IMG/VR virus record: IMGVR_UViG_3300032278_002677
Location: 1 to 48,740 of that record
From: a virus
Length of the DNA stretch: 48,740 bases
Strand: one strand, 5' to 3'
Positions 40,031-47,752 of this stretch are shown here, one piece after another; position 1 is the stretch's first letter; every line of letters starts with the position of its first letter. Below the pieces are notes generated by a model. That model saw only the letters and a program-made list of their open reading frames with translations, had not been told where the DNA came from and made no database searches. Position numbers and translations under genes: made by a program.

Positions 40031-40839
40031 CACACACCCCTAGTCGCCCCACCGGAGGGCGGACGTTGGAGCGGCCGGGTCGGATTTGAACCGCCTTCAT
40101 CCCCGCAGGACGCGGGTGCATCACCACCAATGCTTCGGCCGCGGTACATTCGCGCGTTCAGCTTGTCGATCGTGTCGAACGGCAGCACCGGAACGGTGAG
40201 CCGTTCACGGCATGCCGGGTCAAGGAAATACAGATAGCGGAACTGGTAGCCCTTCACCACCTCGCCACCCAGGAGGCGGGCTACGCCCGGAATGCCCAGC
40301 GCCTTGCCGTGGCTCCGCGCCCGGATATACTTGCGGAGCGCGACCCGCTGCACGCATGCCATCTGGTGCGCCACAGCGCGGCCGCCGTTCAGGTGCCGCA
40401 GGTGTTCAGGCAGCCGCACCATGTTGCCGGTCGAATACCCGGTGAGCACGAACCCCGAGGCCCGATAGATCGTGCCGTCACCACACTGCGCCCCATCGGC
40501 GAACGTCACCACCCAGCCCACGTGCGGTGCATGCTTGCGCAGCAGCCGCATGGCCACCGATATGGCGCGGCTCTCCGAGTTCCTTGGGAGCGCGTCCGAG
40601 AACGCGAGCCGGTTCAACTCCACAAACCCGTTCCACGGCGTTCCCTCCACCAGCCCCACCAGCTTGTTCTTGGACATCGGCGGCCCAAACTGCATCGCGC
40701 CCTCAAGGCTGCCGTTGTAGAACACCCCGATGCTGGTCTGCGAGTTCTGCACCACGGTGCCGCTGTAGTGGATTCGCTTCACCACTGCGTCCGCCTCGGC
40801 GCGCCCTATGGGCCGCAGCACGATGTCTTTAGCCGACAC
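40030..40839 (-). CDS. Mom-like DNA modification protein
   Basis: 269 aa from GTG 40839 (MSAKDIVLRP when read as start). GNAT-like Mom fold: SIGVFYNGSLEGAMQFGPPM, NGFVELNRLAFSDALPRNSE, AISVAMRLLRKHAPHVGWVV, FADGAQCGDGTIYRASGFVL. Mu Mom converts adenine to a carbamoylmethyl derivative that blocks restriction. Mu Mom is 231 aa; this protein has a C-terminal Gly/Pro/Asp-rich extension of about 37 residues that is read through a tRNA-like sequence (40067-40142). Lies next to a ParB-like gene. Confidence 0.85.
   Translation of the reverse strand: MSAKDIVLRPIGRAEADAVVKRIHYSGTVVQNSQTSIGVFYNGSLEGAMQFGPPMSKNKLVGLVEGTPWNGFVELNRLAFSDALPRNSESRAISVAMRLLRKHAPHVGWVVTFADGAQCGDGTIYRASGFVLTGYSTGNMVRLPEHLRHLNGGRAVAHQMACVQRVALRKYIRARSHGKALGIPGVARLLGGEVVKGYQFRYLYFLDPACRERLTVPVLPFDTIDKLNARMYRGRSIGGDAPASCGDEGGSNPTRPLQRPPSGGATRGV
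40067..40142 (-). tRNA. tRNA-like sequence (best fit Gly-TCC), atypical
   Basis: The minus strand folds as a 76-nt tRNA with encoded CCA (40069-40067): perfect 7-bp acceptor stem GCGGCCG/CGGCCGC, U73, D-stem GCAT/ATGC and T-loop GGTTCAAATCC. G1-C72, C2-G71 and U73 match glycine identity. Odd points: U8, A14 and A21 are not conserved, the T-stem has a bulged A, and the anticodon loop lacks U33 if TCC is the anticodon (CCT with U33 is possible but has stem mismatches). Decayed or special tRNA. Confidence 0.5.
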
Positions 40840-41494
40840 GGTTGTAGGTCTCCGTGATACGCGCCAGTGCGTTGCCGTTGCTGTTCTCGTTGCCGGTGTC
40901 CACGAACGGCCCTTCGTCTTGGGCCTTCTTGATTGCCGCCGCCACACCCAGCTGCTGCTCCGGTGACAGCGTGAACGTCATCACCCGCATGCCCGGCTGC
41001 GCACCGTCCGGCAGCCCCATCCCGTCATCCCACCCCTCGTCGCCCGGCACCGTCTGCGCGGCCCGCAGGTCGGCCAGCTCGTCGTCGCCGAACCCGGTGC
41101 CATACAGGTCTGGCAAGTCATCCAGCTGCACCAGCAGCACCTCGGCGTCGAAGCCGCTCTTGTCGGTGAGCCGGTTATTCGCTATGGCGTAGCGCTGCGC
41201 CGCCTGCAAGTCCCCAAACTCCTGCTCGACAACCGGCACCACGTCCATCCCAAGCACTTCCGCGGCAGCGCGCCACCTGCCCTCCCCGGCCACGATCTCG
41301 TGCGGCTCCGGCAGCCGCTCCCCTAGCTGCGTGGCCCACACCTCGATGGGGTCGCGGAAGCCGTTGACCCGGATGCTCTCCGCGATCCCATCAAGGTCGT
41401 GGCCCGTGCGGGCGTTCCACGGTGCCGCAATGATTGACCCACAATGCCGCACAACAGCCACCGGGGTGGCTTCTACCGCCGCCTCATTGGCCAT
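40829..41494 (-). CDS. ParB/Spo0J-like nuclease-domain protein
   Basis: 221 aa from ATG 41494 (SD GGAGG). N-terminal ParB-like domain: PWNARTGHDLDGIAESIRVN (partly conserved), GFRDPIEVWATQ, IVAGEGRWRAAAEVLGMD, AIANNRLTDKSGFDAEVL. C-terminal region unassigned. ParB-domain proteins adjacent to phage DNA-modification genes recur in phages with modified DNA; the role is not settled. Confidence 0.8.
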   Translation of the reverse strand: MANEAAVEATPVAVVRHCGSIIAAPWNARTGHDLDGIAESIRVNGFRDPIEVWATQLGERLPEPHEIVAGEGRWRAAAEVLGMDVVPVVEQEFGDLQAAQRYAIANNRLTDKSGFDAEVLLVQLDDLPDLYGTGFGDDELADLRAAQTVPGDEGWDDGMGLPDGAQPGMRVMTFTLSPEQQLGVAAAIKKAQDEGPFVDTGNENSNGNALARITETYNRVG

Positions 41495-41669
41495 TCGTCG
41501 CCGCCTCCAGTTGCTCCCCGAACTCATATCCACCCTCGTGGACGATCCTGAGTGCCGCCCGCCAGATCGTAATGGTGAGGCGGCCCCACCCGACACGCAC
41601 ACACCACTGCGCGCGCTCGACCGGCAGTTCCGGCGTGTCGCGGAACGGTTCCGCGCATAGTATTCCCAT
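41484..41669 (-). CDS. Unknown small protein
   Basis: 61 aa; ATG 41669 overlaps the HNH gene stop (TGATG) and its end overlaps the ParB-like start by 11 nt, which supports translation. Tryptophan-rich (QWCVRVGWGRLTITIWRAAL). No family recognised. Confidence 0.6.
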   Translation of the reverse strand: MGILCAEPFRDTPELPVERAQWCVRVGWGRLTITIWRAALRIVHEGGYEFGEQLEAATNGQ

Positions 41670-42535
41670 CAGCCCGCCCTTTCGTTCCTGTTCTGGAACA
41701 GTGTGAGCTGGCCCATCCGCGCTGCCAGCCGCGCCTCGTGTCGCTTCCGTCGCCGTTCCGCCTGCCCCTTGGGTCGCACTGCCGCCCGCCGGGCCGCCAG
41801 CGCTGCCGTTTCACCCTTGTGGCACGCCGTACACAACACCCGCAGGTTGTCGCGCCCGAGTGTGCCCCCGCCCTCGATGACCGGCACGATGTGGTCGCAC
41901 TCCCACGCGGCCTCGCCGTCCCGTATCCCCGCTGCCCTGCGGGCATCCTTGACAGACTGCCACACAGGCACCCACGCCACATTCAGTGACCGCGTTAGCT
42001 CGTGCCTGCGGCTCGCCATGGCATCCCAGCCCTCACGGGTGACCGCTTCACAACTCAGGTGGTCCTCACCCCCTGCCTGGGCGCGCCGAATCAGCCAGTG
42101 CATCGCCACATGCCGCCACACCGACGCCCCCGGGGCGTACCGCCCGCTGGCCACCCGGCCGATCGCCAGCAATTCCATAGCGGCTTGCATCTTGTGCTTC
42201 AGCGCGTGCCACGTCGCCATCTCAAGCGGCCGCAAGTCTGTCCCGCACATCTGGCAGATGCCCCGGTCCCGCTCCCACACGAAGTCTCGCGCGCCTTTGG
42301 TATCGAATACGCACAGGTAGTCCGTGATACAGTCCTCGCCGCACCAGCACTTGCGCCCCTTCGGCACCTCGTCGCCGCACCACCGGCACCGCCCGCGGCC
42401 ATTCGGCCCCTTGGGCTGCTGCCGCCCCAGGTCGTATGCCGAGAAGACCCGCCGGTGCTTCATCTGGTCCGCAATACGGTCCAGCAGGTCACGGATCGGC
42501 ACGTCACAAGGGAGGCGGTCCCAAGTGTTCGGCAC
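41669..42535 (-). CDS. HNH endonuclease
   Basis: 288 aa. C-terminal HNH motif WECDHIVPVIEGGGTLGRDN and LRVLCTACHKGETAALAARR. N-terminal zinc-ribbon-like cysteines (CRWCGDEV, CWCGEDC) and a second site (CQMCGTDL). HNH nucleases near terminases often take part in DNA packaging or are free-standing homing-type nucleases; either is possible. Confidence 0.8.
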   Translation of the reverse strand: MPNTWDRLPCDVPIRDLLDRIADQMKHRRVFSAYDLGRQQPKGPNGRGRCRWCGDEVPKGRKCWCGEDCITDYLCVFDTKGARDFVWERDRGICQMCGTDLRPLEMATWHALKHKMQAAMELLAIGRVASGRYAPGASVWRHVAMHWLIRRAQAGGEDHLSCEAVTREGWDAMASRRHELTRSLNVAWVPVWQSVKDARRAAGIRDGEAAWECDHIVPVIEGGGTLGRDNLRVLCTACHKGETAALAARRAAVRPKGQAERRRKRHEARLAARMGQLTLFQNRNERAG

Positions 42536-42543
42536 AGCCCCAC

Positions 42544-42954
42544 CTACCCGAGTTGTAGCTGCTCACGGATTGCAGCCTCGATATCGCCCTTGTGCCCAAG
42601 CCACAGGTATCGCCACGATGACAGCCACCGAGCGTATAGCGCGATCCGCTTGGGAGTTGGGTTCCACCGGCACTGTTCTGCGTACGCCTCGACCTCGTAC
42701 CGTAGGCGCCACTTCCGGCTGACAACGTACTTGAACGCGAAGCGTCTGCCCTCTTTCCGCCACTGACGGACATGCACCTGCTCGTGCCTCAACAGGTCTT
42801 TAAGCGCCAACGTGGGGGTTCCGCTCTCGTGAAGCTGGTACAGCCGTGGCGGTAGATAGATCACGGTCCTAAGCGTGCTCGCGAACCGGTGTCTGCCCGC
42901 CAACGGGACGAGCGACCACCACCAGCCCTTCCCCCGTATACTCCAGTCCAACAC
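42544..42954 (-). CDS. HExxH protein, possible small metallopeptidase
   Basis: 136 aa. LLRHEQVHVRQWRKEG contains HExxH, and a downstream glutamate-rich segment (RYEVEAYAEQCRW) can give a third ligand, as in gluzincin-type peptidases. No signal peptide. The N-terminus is aromatic-rich (WSIRGKGWWWSLVPLAG). Family not identified. Confidence 0.6.
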   Translation of the reverse strand: MLDWSIRGKGWWWSLVPLAGRHRFASTLRTVIYLPPRLYQLHESGTPTLALKDLLRHEQVHVRQWRKEGRRFAFKYVVSRKWRLRYEVEAYAEQCRWNPTPKRIALYARWLSSWRYLWLGHKGDIEAAIREQLQLG

Positions 42955-42955
42955 A

Positions 42956-43840
42956 CTACTGTCCCTTCACCGCGCCCCACGTGACCGGCAGCGGGCTGCC
43001 CGGAACCAACGCCGACAGAGATCCCCCGCCTACTCGCACGTCCGCCTGGTAGTTACTGCCCGGGAGGTGCGTCAGTTGGGTGATGGCCCCGGAACCTGGC
43101 GCAATACTCCATATCTGACTGCGGCCGCTCCGGGAACTCACGAACAGAACCGCCTCCGATCCCCAACTCGGATGCTCCGCATCGCTCGCGAGATGCCGAG
43201 CGCCTTCGCCACCGATCCCGATTAGCCATACCTCCACTGGACCCTGTAGCGCCCTCGTATATGCCAGTGATGCCCCGTCAGGGGCCCACGTTGGCATGCC
43301 GGACCACGAGCCATCGTCCGTGAGTCGAATCGGGTCGCCGCCCAACACCGGAATCACCTCTATATCCTGGCCGCCATATTCCTCGGTGGTGTACGCGACC
43401 CACTCGCCGTCAGGAGAGAATGCCGCATACCACTCCCAATGGGTGCTATTCGTCAGCCGCCGGGCGCCCCCGGTCCACGGCTCAATTATCCATAGGTCCG
43501 CCTGCCCGTCTCGATCGGATGCAACAACGAGCGATTGCCCGTCTGGTGCCCACCCCGGCCAGCCATTGTTCCCCTCGTGGGTCACATCCCACGCTTCATC
43601 ATCATCCAATGCGACCGCCACGACCTGTGTTCGACCGCCGCGTGTGGCCATGTAAGCCACGTCCCCGTTGGTAGATATAGACGGCTGCATAGCTCCACCA
43701 GGCTCGTCGGTGAGCTGGCGCGACACATCACCGCTGTGGTAGAACACCTGCGCCGCGCCGCCTGTGTAGTGCATGAATACGAACTCCACCGCCCCGGCGT
43801 CTAGGCACACACACAACAAGACCACGAGCACAACCTTCAT
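42956..43840 (-). CDS. Secreted TolB-like beta-propeller protein
   Basis: 294 aa. An N-terminal signal peptide (MKVVLVVLLCVCLDAGA) is followed by at least three PD40-type blades: GWAPDGQSLVVASDRDG, AFSPDGEWVAYTT and TWAPDGASLAYTR, plus degenerate ones. This is the pattern of TolB-like propellers. It probably acts in the periplasm or outside the cell. Phages use Tol proteins as entry partners, so a secreted mimic could block superinfection or help lysis; this is inference. Confidence 0.7.
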   Translation of the reverse strand: MKVVLVVLLCVCLDAGAVEFVFMHYTGGAAQVFYHSGDVSRQLTDEPGGAMQPSISTNGDVAYMATRGGRTQVVAVALDDDEAWDVTHEGNNGWPGWAPDGQSLVVASDRDGQADLWIIEPWTGGARRLTNSTHWEWYAAFSPDGEWVAYTTEEYGGQDIEVIPVLGGDPIRLTDDGSWSGMPTWAPDGASLAYTRALQGPVEVWLIGIGGEGARHLASDAEHPSWGSEAVLFVSSRSGRSQIWSIAPGSGAITQLTHLPGSNYQADVRVGGGSLSALVPGSPLPVTWGAVKGQ

Positions 43841-43969
43841 TGACGCCCCCTACGTCTGCTGCTCCGTCACCGTCAGATATGCTCCACGGCGGTCTCGGGC
43901 AACAACGTGGTCGAATCCAGTATCCTGATGGTCACGCTGACGTTCGTGCTGCCTGTAGCATGGTCCTAC

Positions 43970-44452
43970 CTATCCCAGTTGCCCCTGCTCGCGCAGGGTT
44001 GCCCCCAGGGCGATCGCCGCCGCCAGGGCATCATACCTGTGAGACTCCCACGTGGTAGGGACGTCTAGCAGGCCCACGACCTCCGCACGGACACGGTCCT
44101 TCTTTGCATTTCCGGGCGCGCCGACCGCCTTCTTTATCGCGCTGGGCGTATAATCCACCACCAGCAGCCCTTGCCGCGTCAGCCCGATCACCATCGCGCC
44201 GTAGGCCTTTCCGACCTTGACGGCAGATGTGATCACCCGCGGGCTGACGAACATATCCTCAATCGCCACCGCCTCCACGTGGAACCTGCCCTTCAGCGTG
44301 CCCACCTCGTATGCCAGGTCCGCCAGTTTGTCGTGCAGGTGCGCCCCATAGCCGGTGTGGCCGCCGCCTGCAATGTAGCGGTCGCCATCGGGCAGCGCCT
44401 CGATGACCCCCCAGCCGATGGTCAGCCCCGGGTCGATCCCTAAGAGTTTCAC
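43970..44452 (-). CDS. ruvC: RuvC-family Holliday-junction resolvase
   Basis: 160 aa. GIDPG with D7, VAIEDM with E65, and SHRYDALAAAI with H138 and D141 occupy the RuvC catalytic positions. Probably resolves recombination junctions before packaging. Start ATG 44452 overlaps the sigma gene end (ATGA). Confidence 0.88.
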   Translation of the reverse strand: MKLLGIDPGLTIGWGVIEALPDGDRYIAGGGHTGYGAHLHDKLADLAYEVGTLKGRFHVEAVAIEDMFVSPRVITSAVKVGKAYGAMVIGLTRQGLLVVDYTPSAIKKAVGAPGNAKKDRVRAEVVGLLDVPTTWESHRYDALAAAIALGATLREQGQLG

Positions 44453-45045
44453 CTGCGCCCCTCCAGTAGCAACCTGCGCGCCACCCCGAGCCGGTATTGC
44501 AGTGCCGGCACGGTCACGTGCAGCCGCGCGGCCAGCTCGGCAAGCGTGTCAGTCGGGTGATCGCCGCGCGCCTCCATGGCCTCGATGATCGACCCGCGCC
44601 CCTCGTGGTGCAGCTGCTCCCTCGCCTTAGTAACGCAACGCACCGCCCTCGACAGCACCGCCACACCGCCCGAGGGTACCGCGGTGCCGTCCAGCCAGTG
44701 CGACAAGTCGCGCAGGGTCCGGTCATACGTTCGCCGCCGTCGTACCCTGTCGGTACGCTTCGCCCGCAGGATCAGGAACGCCCACCTGCGGAACCCACCG
44801 GGCCGACGCTGCTCGAACGCCGGCAGCCGCTCCCACATCGTCAGCAGTGCATCCTGCACCGCATCCTCCAAGTCGGGCCCCACGGCCCCGCCGGCAGCAC
44901 CCCACAGGAGCATCAGCCCACGGTACCGCATGAACAGTACCGCAGCCGCGGACTCGTCGCCTCCCTGCACCGCCATGACCAGCTGCGTATCGTCATCATC
45001 ATGGGCAGCACCTGCTGGGGTCTCCACGGCGGTGCCGCCAATCAC
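44449..45045 (-). CDS. ECF-type sigma factor
   Basis: 198 aa. Region 2: QGGDESAAAVLFMRYRGLML followed by DLEDAVQDALLTMWERLPAF and WAFLILRAKRTDRVRR. Region 4-like helix-turn-helix: TDTLAELAARLHVTVPALQY followed by RLGVARR. A phage-encoded alternative sigma factor; likely controls middle or late genes. Confidence 0.8.
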   Translation of the reverse strand: MIGGTAVETPAGAAHDDDDTQLVMAVQGGDESAAAVLFMRYRGLMLLWGAAGGAVGPDLEDAVQDALLTMWERLPAFEQRRPGGFRRWAFLILRAKRTDRVRRRRTYDRTLRDLSHWLDGTAVPSGGVAVLSRAVRCVTKAREQLHHEGRGSIIEAMEARGDHPTDTLAELAARLHVTVPALQYRLGVARRLLLEGRR

Positions 45046-46016
45046 CTGAGGCCGTGCACACCCTTCTGCGGGTCATACCGTACTGGTGGCAACTCGTCGC
45101 GCATCGGCAGATCAAACCACCCCCGCGACAGCAGCAGCCCAAGCACGGCGTGCTCCGCTACGGCGGTCCAGCCACCCTCACTCATGGTGTCGTCGTGCTC
45201 TGAGACACGCGCGCCCAGCTCGCCCCGGAGTGTGCCCAACACGCGAACCAGATCATGCTGGGTTACAAGCGTAAGGGCACCTGACACCTCGATGCCGTTC
45301 AGAAGTCCCGTCACATGGTCGCCGCGCATGCCATTGCGCAGCCCATCCAGCACCAGCCCGACCGCGTCCTCCATGCACTCCGGTGGGTCCGTGACCGGCA
45401 CCACCATCTGCCCCACGTGGACCTGCTGGTCGGCACGGTAGAGCTCCCCGGTGGTGCGATCCTTGCGCATGCCCTTATGGGCCAGCTCGGCGTCCTCTCG
45501 TCGGTGCCGCACGATGCACTGCGCCATCCGGGCGCACCAGCTGACCGCCGGCACCAGGTGCGCGCCGCCAAATTCGGCCATTATGCACTCGGACACCAAC
45601 GGGTGGGCCGCATTCGGGTCGTCCTCGTGGCCAATAACCGCACACACTGGTTTACCTAGCCCGTGGGCCAGTGCCATCTCCACGATGGTGCCCGTGCTGC
45701 GCTTGTTCACCATCGACAGGTTAGCCAGCACCACGTCGCACGCCCGGACATCCTGGTGGTCGCGCATAGCGACCGCGTCGGGGTGGAGCCTCGCCTCGTC
45801 GGCGCCCGGGATGTCGCGGTACTCGTCGCCCGACAGGCTCGGCAGCGGTTGGTCGCCATAGTGGGCCCGCAGGCACTCCTTGCCACGCATCGGGTCCAGC
45901 GACACCACCGCATTGTCACGCCGAAGTTGCTCCGCGGCCCTGTGGCGCCATTCGGTAGCCTCGTCGTACGTGATGCCGGAGATGTGGCCGGCCAGGTACA
46001 CGGTCGGATGGTTCAC
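45042..46016 (-). CDS. Nucleoside 2-deoxyribosyltransferase-like protein with C-terminal extension
   Basis: 324 aa from GTG 46016 (leader AAGGGAAGGG). The N-terminal domain begins TVYLAGHISGITYDEATEWR and has CDVVLANLSMVNKRSTGTIV and EMALAHGLGKPVCAVIGHED, the core of nucleoside 2-deoxyribosyltransferases. Residues from about 170 on form a separate helical part (CARMAQCIVRHRREDAELAH, then VTDPPECMEDAVGLVLDGLR). It could recycle nucleosides or supply an altered base. Confidence 0.7.
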   Translation of the reverse strand: MNHPTVYLAGHISGITYDEATEWRHRAAEQLRRDNAVVSLDPMRGKECLRAHYGDQPLPSLSGDEYRDIPGADEARLHPDAVAMRDHQDVRACDVVLANLSMVNKRSTGTIVEMALAHGLGKPVCAVIGHEDDPNAAHPLVSECIMAEFGGAHLVPAVSWCARMAQCIVRHRREDAELAHKGMRKDRTTGELYRADQQVHVGQMVVPVTDPPECMEDAVGLVLDGLRNGMRGDHVTGLLNGIEVSGALTLVTQHDLVRVLGTLRGELGARVSEHDDTMSEGGWTAVAEHAVLGLLLSRGWFDLPMRDELPPVRYDPQKGVHGLR

Positions 46017-46072
46017 GTGTCATGCCCTTCCCTTGGTGGTGTGCCGTTCGAGGTCTCGTGCCGCCCTGGTGA

Positions 46073-46954
46073 CTAGCTCATCGTGCGCCACTGCTGACCC
46101 GATTCCGCCGTCGCCTGCACCATCTTCCGCAGCGCATCTTGCCTAATCTGCCACACCCGCTGCCTCGACACCTCAGACCGCCTCGGCCGTGTGTCACGCA
46201 CCACCTCGGGGTCAGAGCGCATCTGCTGCGCGGTGCGCCGCTCCATGCCTAACACACCGTAGTGGTGGCCCACGATGTGTCGCTCCCGCGCGGACAAGCA
46301 CTGCATGGCCACCTCCAGGGTCGCTACATCGGCAATCTGCCCCTCCGGGTTATCGACCCGCAGCGCAGGGTCTAGCTCCCACGGTCCCGCGTCCCCGTAG
46401 TCCGGCGGTGTCACGTCCCCGGGCCCCACACTCCATGGACGCACAACCCGCCGCTGTGTGGGCAACGACACCACCGCCATCGAAGCCTCGATACCCCAGC
46501 CGAACACCTCCGAGAGCACCTGCGCGGCCCCGTCGCTCTCCACGGTCATGCCCCGCCGCCCCAGCTCGTGCGCCGCCTGGCACATGCGATGGTAAATGTG
46601 GCGCGGGAACCGTATCAGATATTCATAGTCACACAACCCCTGGCGCACGGCCTTCCTGATATGCCAGCTCGCATACGTGAGCAGCCGGCAGGAGTACCTG
46701 CCTGCATCGAATGCGTCGATACCATCCAGCAGGCCCATGACGGCGTACTGCCGCAGGTCTTCCACGTCCGCGCCCACATAGCGACGTGCCATCCGGTAAG
46801 CGAACGGCAGGCATGCCGCTACCAGGCGGTCACGGGCAGCATCGTCGCCTGCATGCGCTTGCTCGATCATCGCCTTTTCCTGGGATCGCGACAGCCGCTC
46901 CCGCCGGTCCATGAAGCGCTGCACGCTCGCCGATGCCGGTGCACTACCCGCCAT
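46073..46954 (-). CDS. Sigma-70 family sigma factor
   Basis: 293 aa. Region 2: DAARDRLVAACLPFAYRMAR, VEDLRQYAVMGLLDGIDAF and LLTYASWHIRKAVRQG. Region 4: LSARERHIVGHHYGVLG followed by SRQRVWQIRQDALRKM. Closer to group 2-3 sigma factors than the ECF protein nearby. Its start and ribosome site lie inside the 70-bp repeat shared with the methyltransferase end. Confidence 0.82.
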   Translation of the reverse strand: MAGSAPASASVQRFMDRRERLSRSQEKAMIEQAHAGDDAARDRLVAACLPFAYRMARRYVGADVEDLRQYAVMGLLDGIDAFDAGRYSCRLLTYASWHIRKAVRQGLCDYEYLIRFPRHIYHRMCQAAHELGRRGMTVESDGAAQVLSEVFGWGIEASMAVVSLPTQRRVVRPWSVGPGDVTPPDYGDAGPWELDPALRVDNPEGQIADVATLEVAMQCLSARERHIVGHHYGVLGMERRTAQQMRSDPEVVRDTRPRRSEVSRQRVWQIRQDALRKMVQATAESGQQWRTMS

Positions 46955-47000
46955 TGTGTAGCTCCATGCTTAGCTGCTCCGACACGGACCCATCGGGGTG
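46931..47000. repeat. 70-bp direct repeat, copy 1
   Basis: Identical to 47683-47752. It contains the sigma gene's ribosome site and first codons and the last 18 codons of the methyltransferase reading frame. Confidence 0.92.
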
Positions 47001-47141
47001 CTAGGTTGGTCCCTTGCTGCACAGGAACCAGTACTCGTGCGAGGTAGTCGGGCGGTATCGGGTACTGTCTGACATCCCGTTGCGCTTCACCCACACAAGG
47101 TCCTGCCGGACCCACCAGCCGTCCGCAGAGTCCGACATCAT
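47001..47141 (-). pseudogene. Methyltransferase remnant, middle part
   Basis: Reads MMSDSADGWWVRQDLVWVKRNGM onward to EYWFLCSKGPT then TAG. It aligns with residues about 55-95 of the intact enzyme (ADGWWCRADVPWVKRNGM). After the stop the frame continues in register with the enzyme's last 18 codons inside the repeat, so a large internal segment (including motif I) was deleted. Confidence 0.8.
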
Positions 47142-47152
47142 AGTCTCCCGCA

Positions 47153-47533
47153 CTAGTCGGTGGGGTACGGGGTGGCGTTGCCGCTGTCGAGCAGGTCGGC
47201 GTTCAAGCAGTGGGCGCCCTCCAGCCCAGACCAGATGATTCCAAGCGCTCTTCCGTACTTGCCCGCACGGTCCATTATGGTCTGTAGGACGATTTTTGGG
47301 TGTCGTTCTAGCCACTCCGTAGTGTAGATAGACGCCTGCTTCCCACGCGCTTTTTCATCCAAGTCGCGGGTCCGAACCTCCGGCGTATCCACGCCGTAAA
47401 GCCTGACACGGACCGTGTGGTACATTCTAAACCCCAGATCGACGGTCACGTCTACTGTGTCTCCGTCTACCACCTTATCCACGGATGCCGAGTAACAGTA
47501 CTGGCCCAGGCCCTTCTTCGAGAAATGATCCAT
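47153..47533 (-). CDS. Thermonuclease (SNase-like) family nuclease
   Basis: 126 aa from ATG 47533 (TGATG overlap). VVDGDTVDVTVDL, VRLYGVDTPEVR and AGKYGRALGIIW carry the metal and catalytic residues of staphylococcal-nuclease-type enzymes (Asp pair, Arg, Asp-Thr-x-Glu, Arg). No signal peptide. It is inserted between two pieces of a second methyltransferase copy. Confidence 0.88.
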   Translation of the reverse strand: MDHFSKKGLGQYCYSASVDKVVDGDTVDVTVDLGFRMYHTVRVRLYGVDTPEVRTRDLDEKARGKQASIYTTEWLERHPKIVLQTIMDRAGKYGRALGIIWSGLEGAHCLNADLLDSGNATPYPTD

Positions 47534-47706
47534 CACCCCGTCCCCTTCTGCATGGCGATCGCCACCCGGTGTGGCAGTAACAGCTTATCCTTGGGCTTGG
47601 CGTTCTCTGGCGACTTCCGGTTCCGGCCTTCGTACTTGATCCCGCCCGTGTGCTTCTTTCCGTACTGTGTGCCGGAACCACCCGATGCCGGTGCACTACC
47701 CGCCAT
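47533..47706 (-). pseudogene. Methyltransferase remnant, N-proximal part
   Basis: 57 aa: MAGSAPASGGSGTQYGKKHT onward to KPKDKLLLPHRVAIAMQKGT. It aligns with the intact enzyme from ASGGAGSQYGVKHRRG to PHRAAIALQ. The first codons come from the sigma-type start inside the 70-bp repeat. It ends exactly where the thermonuclease begins. Confidence 0.8.
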
Positions 47707-47752
47707 TGTGTAGCTCCATGCTTAGCTGCTCCGACACGGACCCATCGGGGTG
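47683..47752. repeat. 70-bp direct repeat, copy 2
   Basis: Identical to 46931-47000. Here it is the true end of the intact methyltransferase gene (stop 47696-47698) plus the start of the remnant. Confidence 0.92.

Noticed and set aside
43841-43969. Short minus-strand frames in the gap between the propeller and RuvC genes
   Set aside because: Frames of 9 and 20 codons with no clear ribosome site; the gap is small and shows only a weak inverted repeat.
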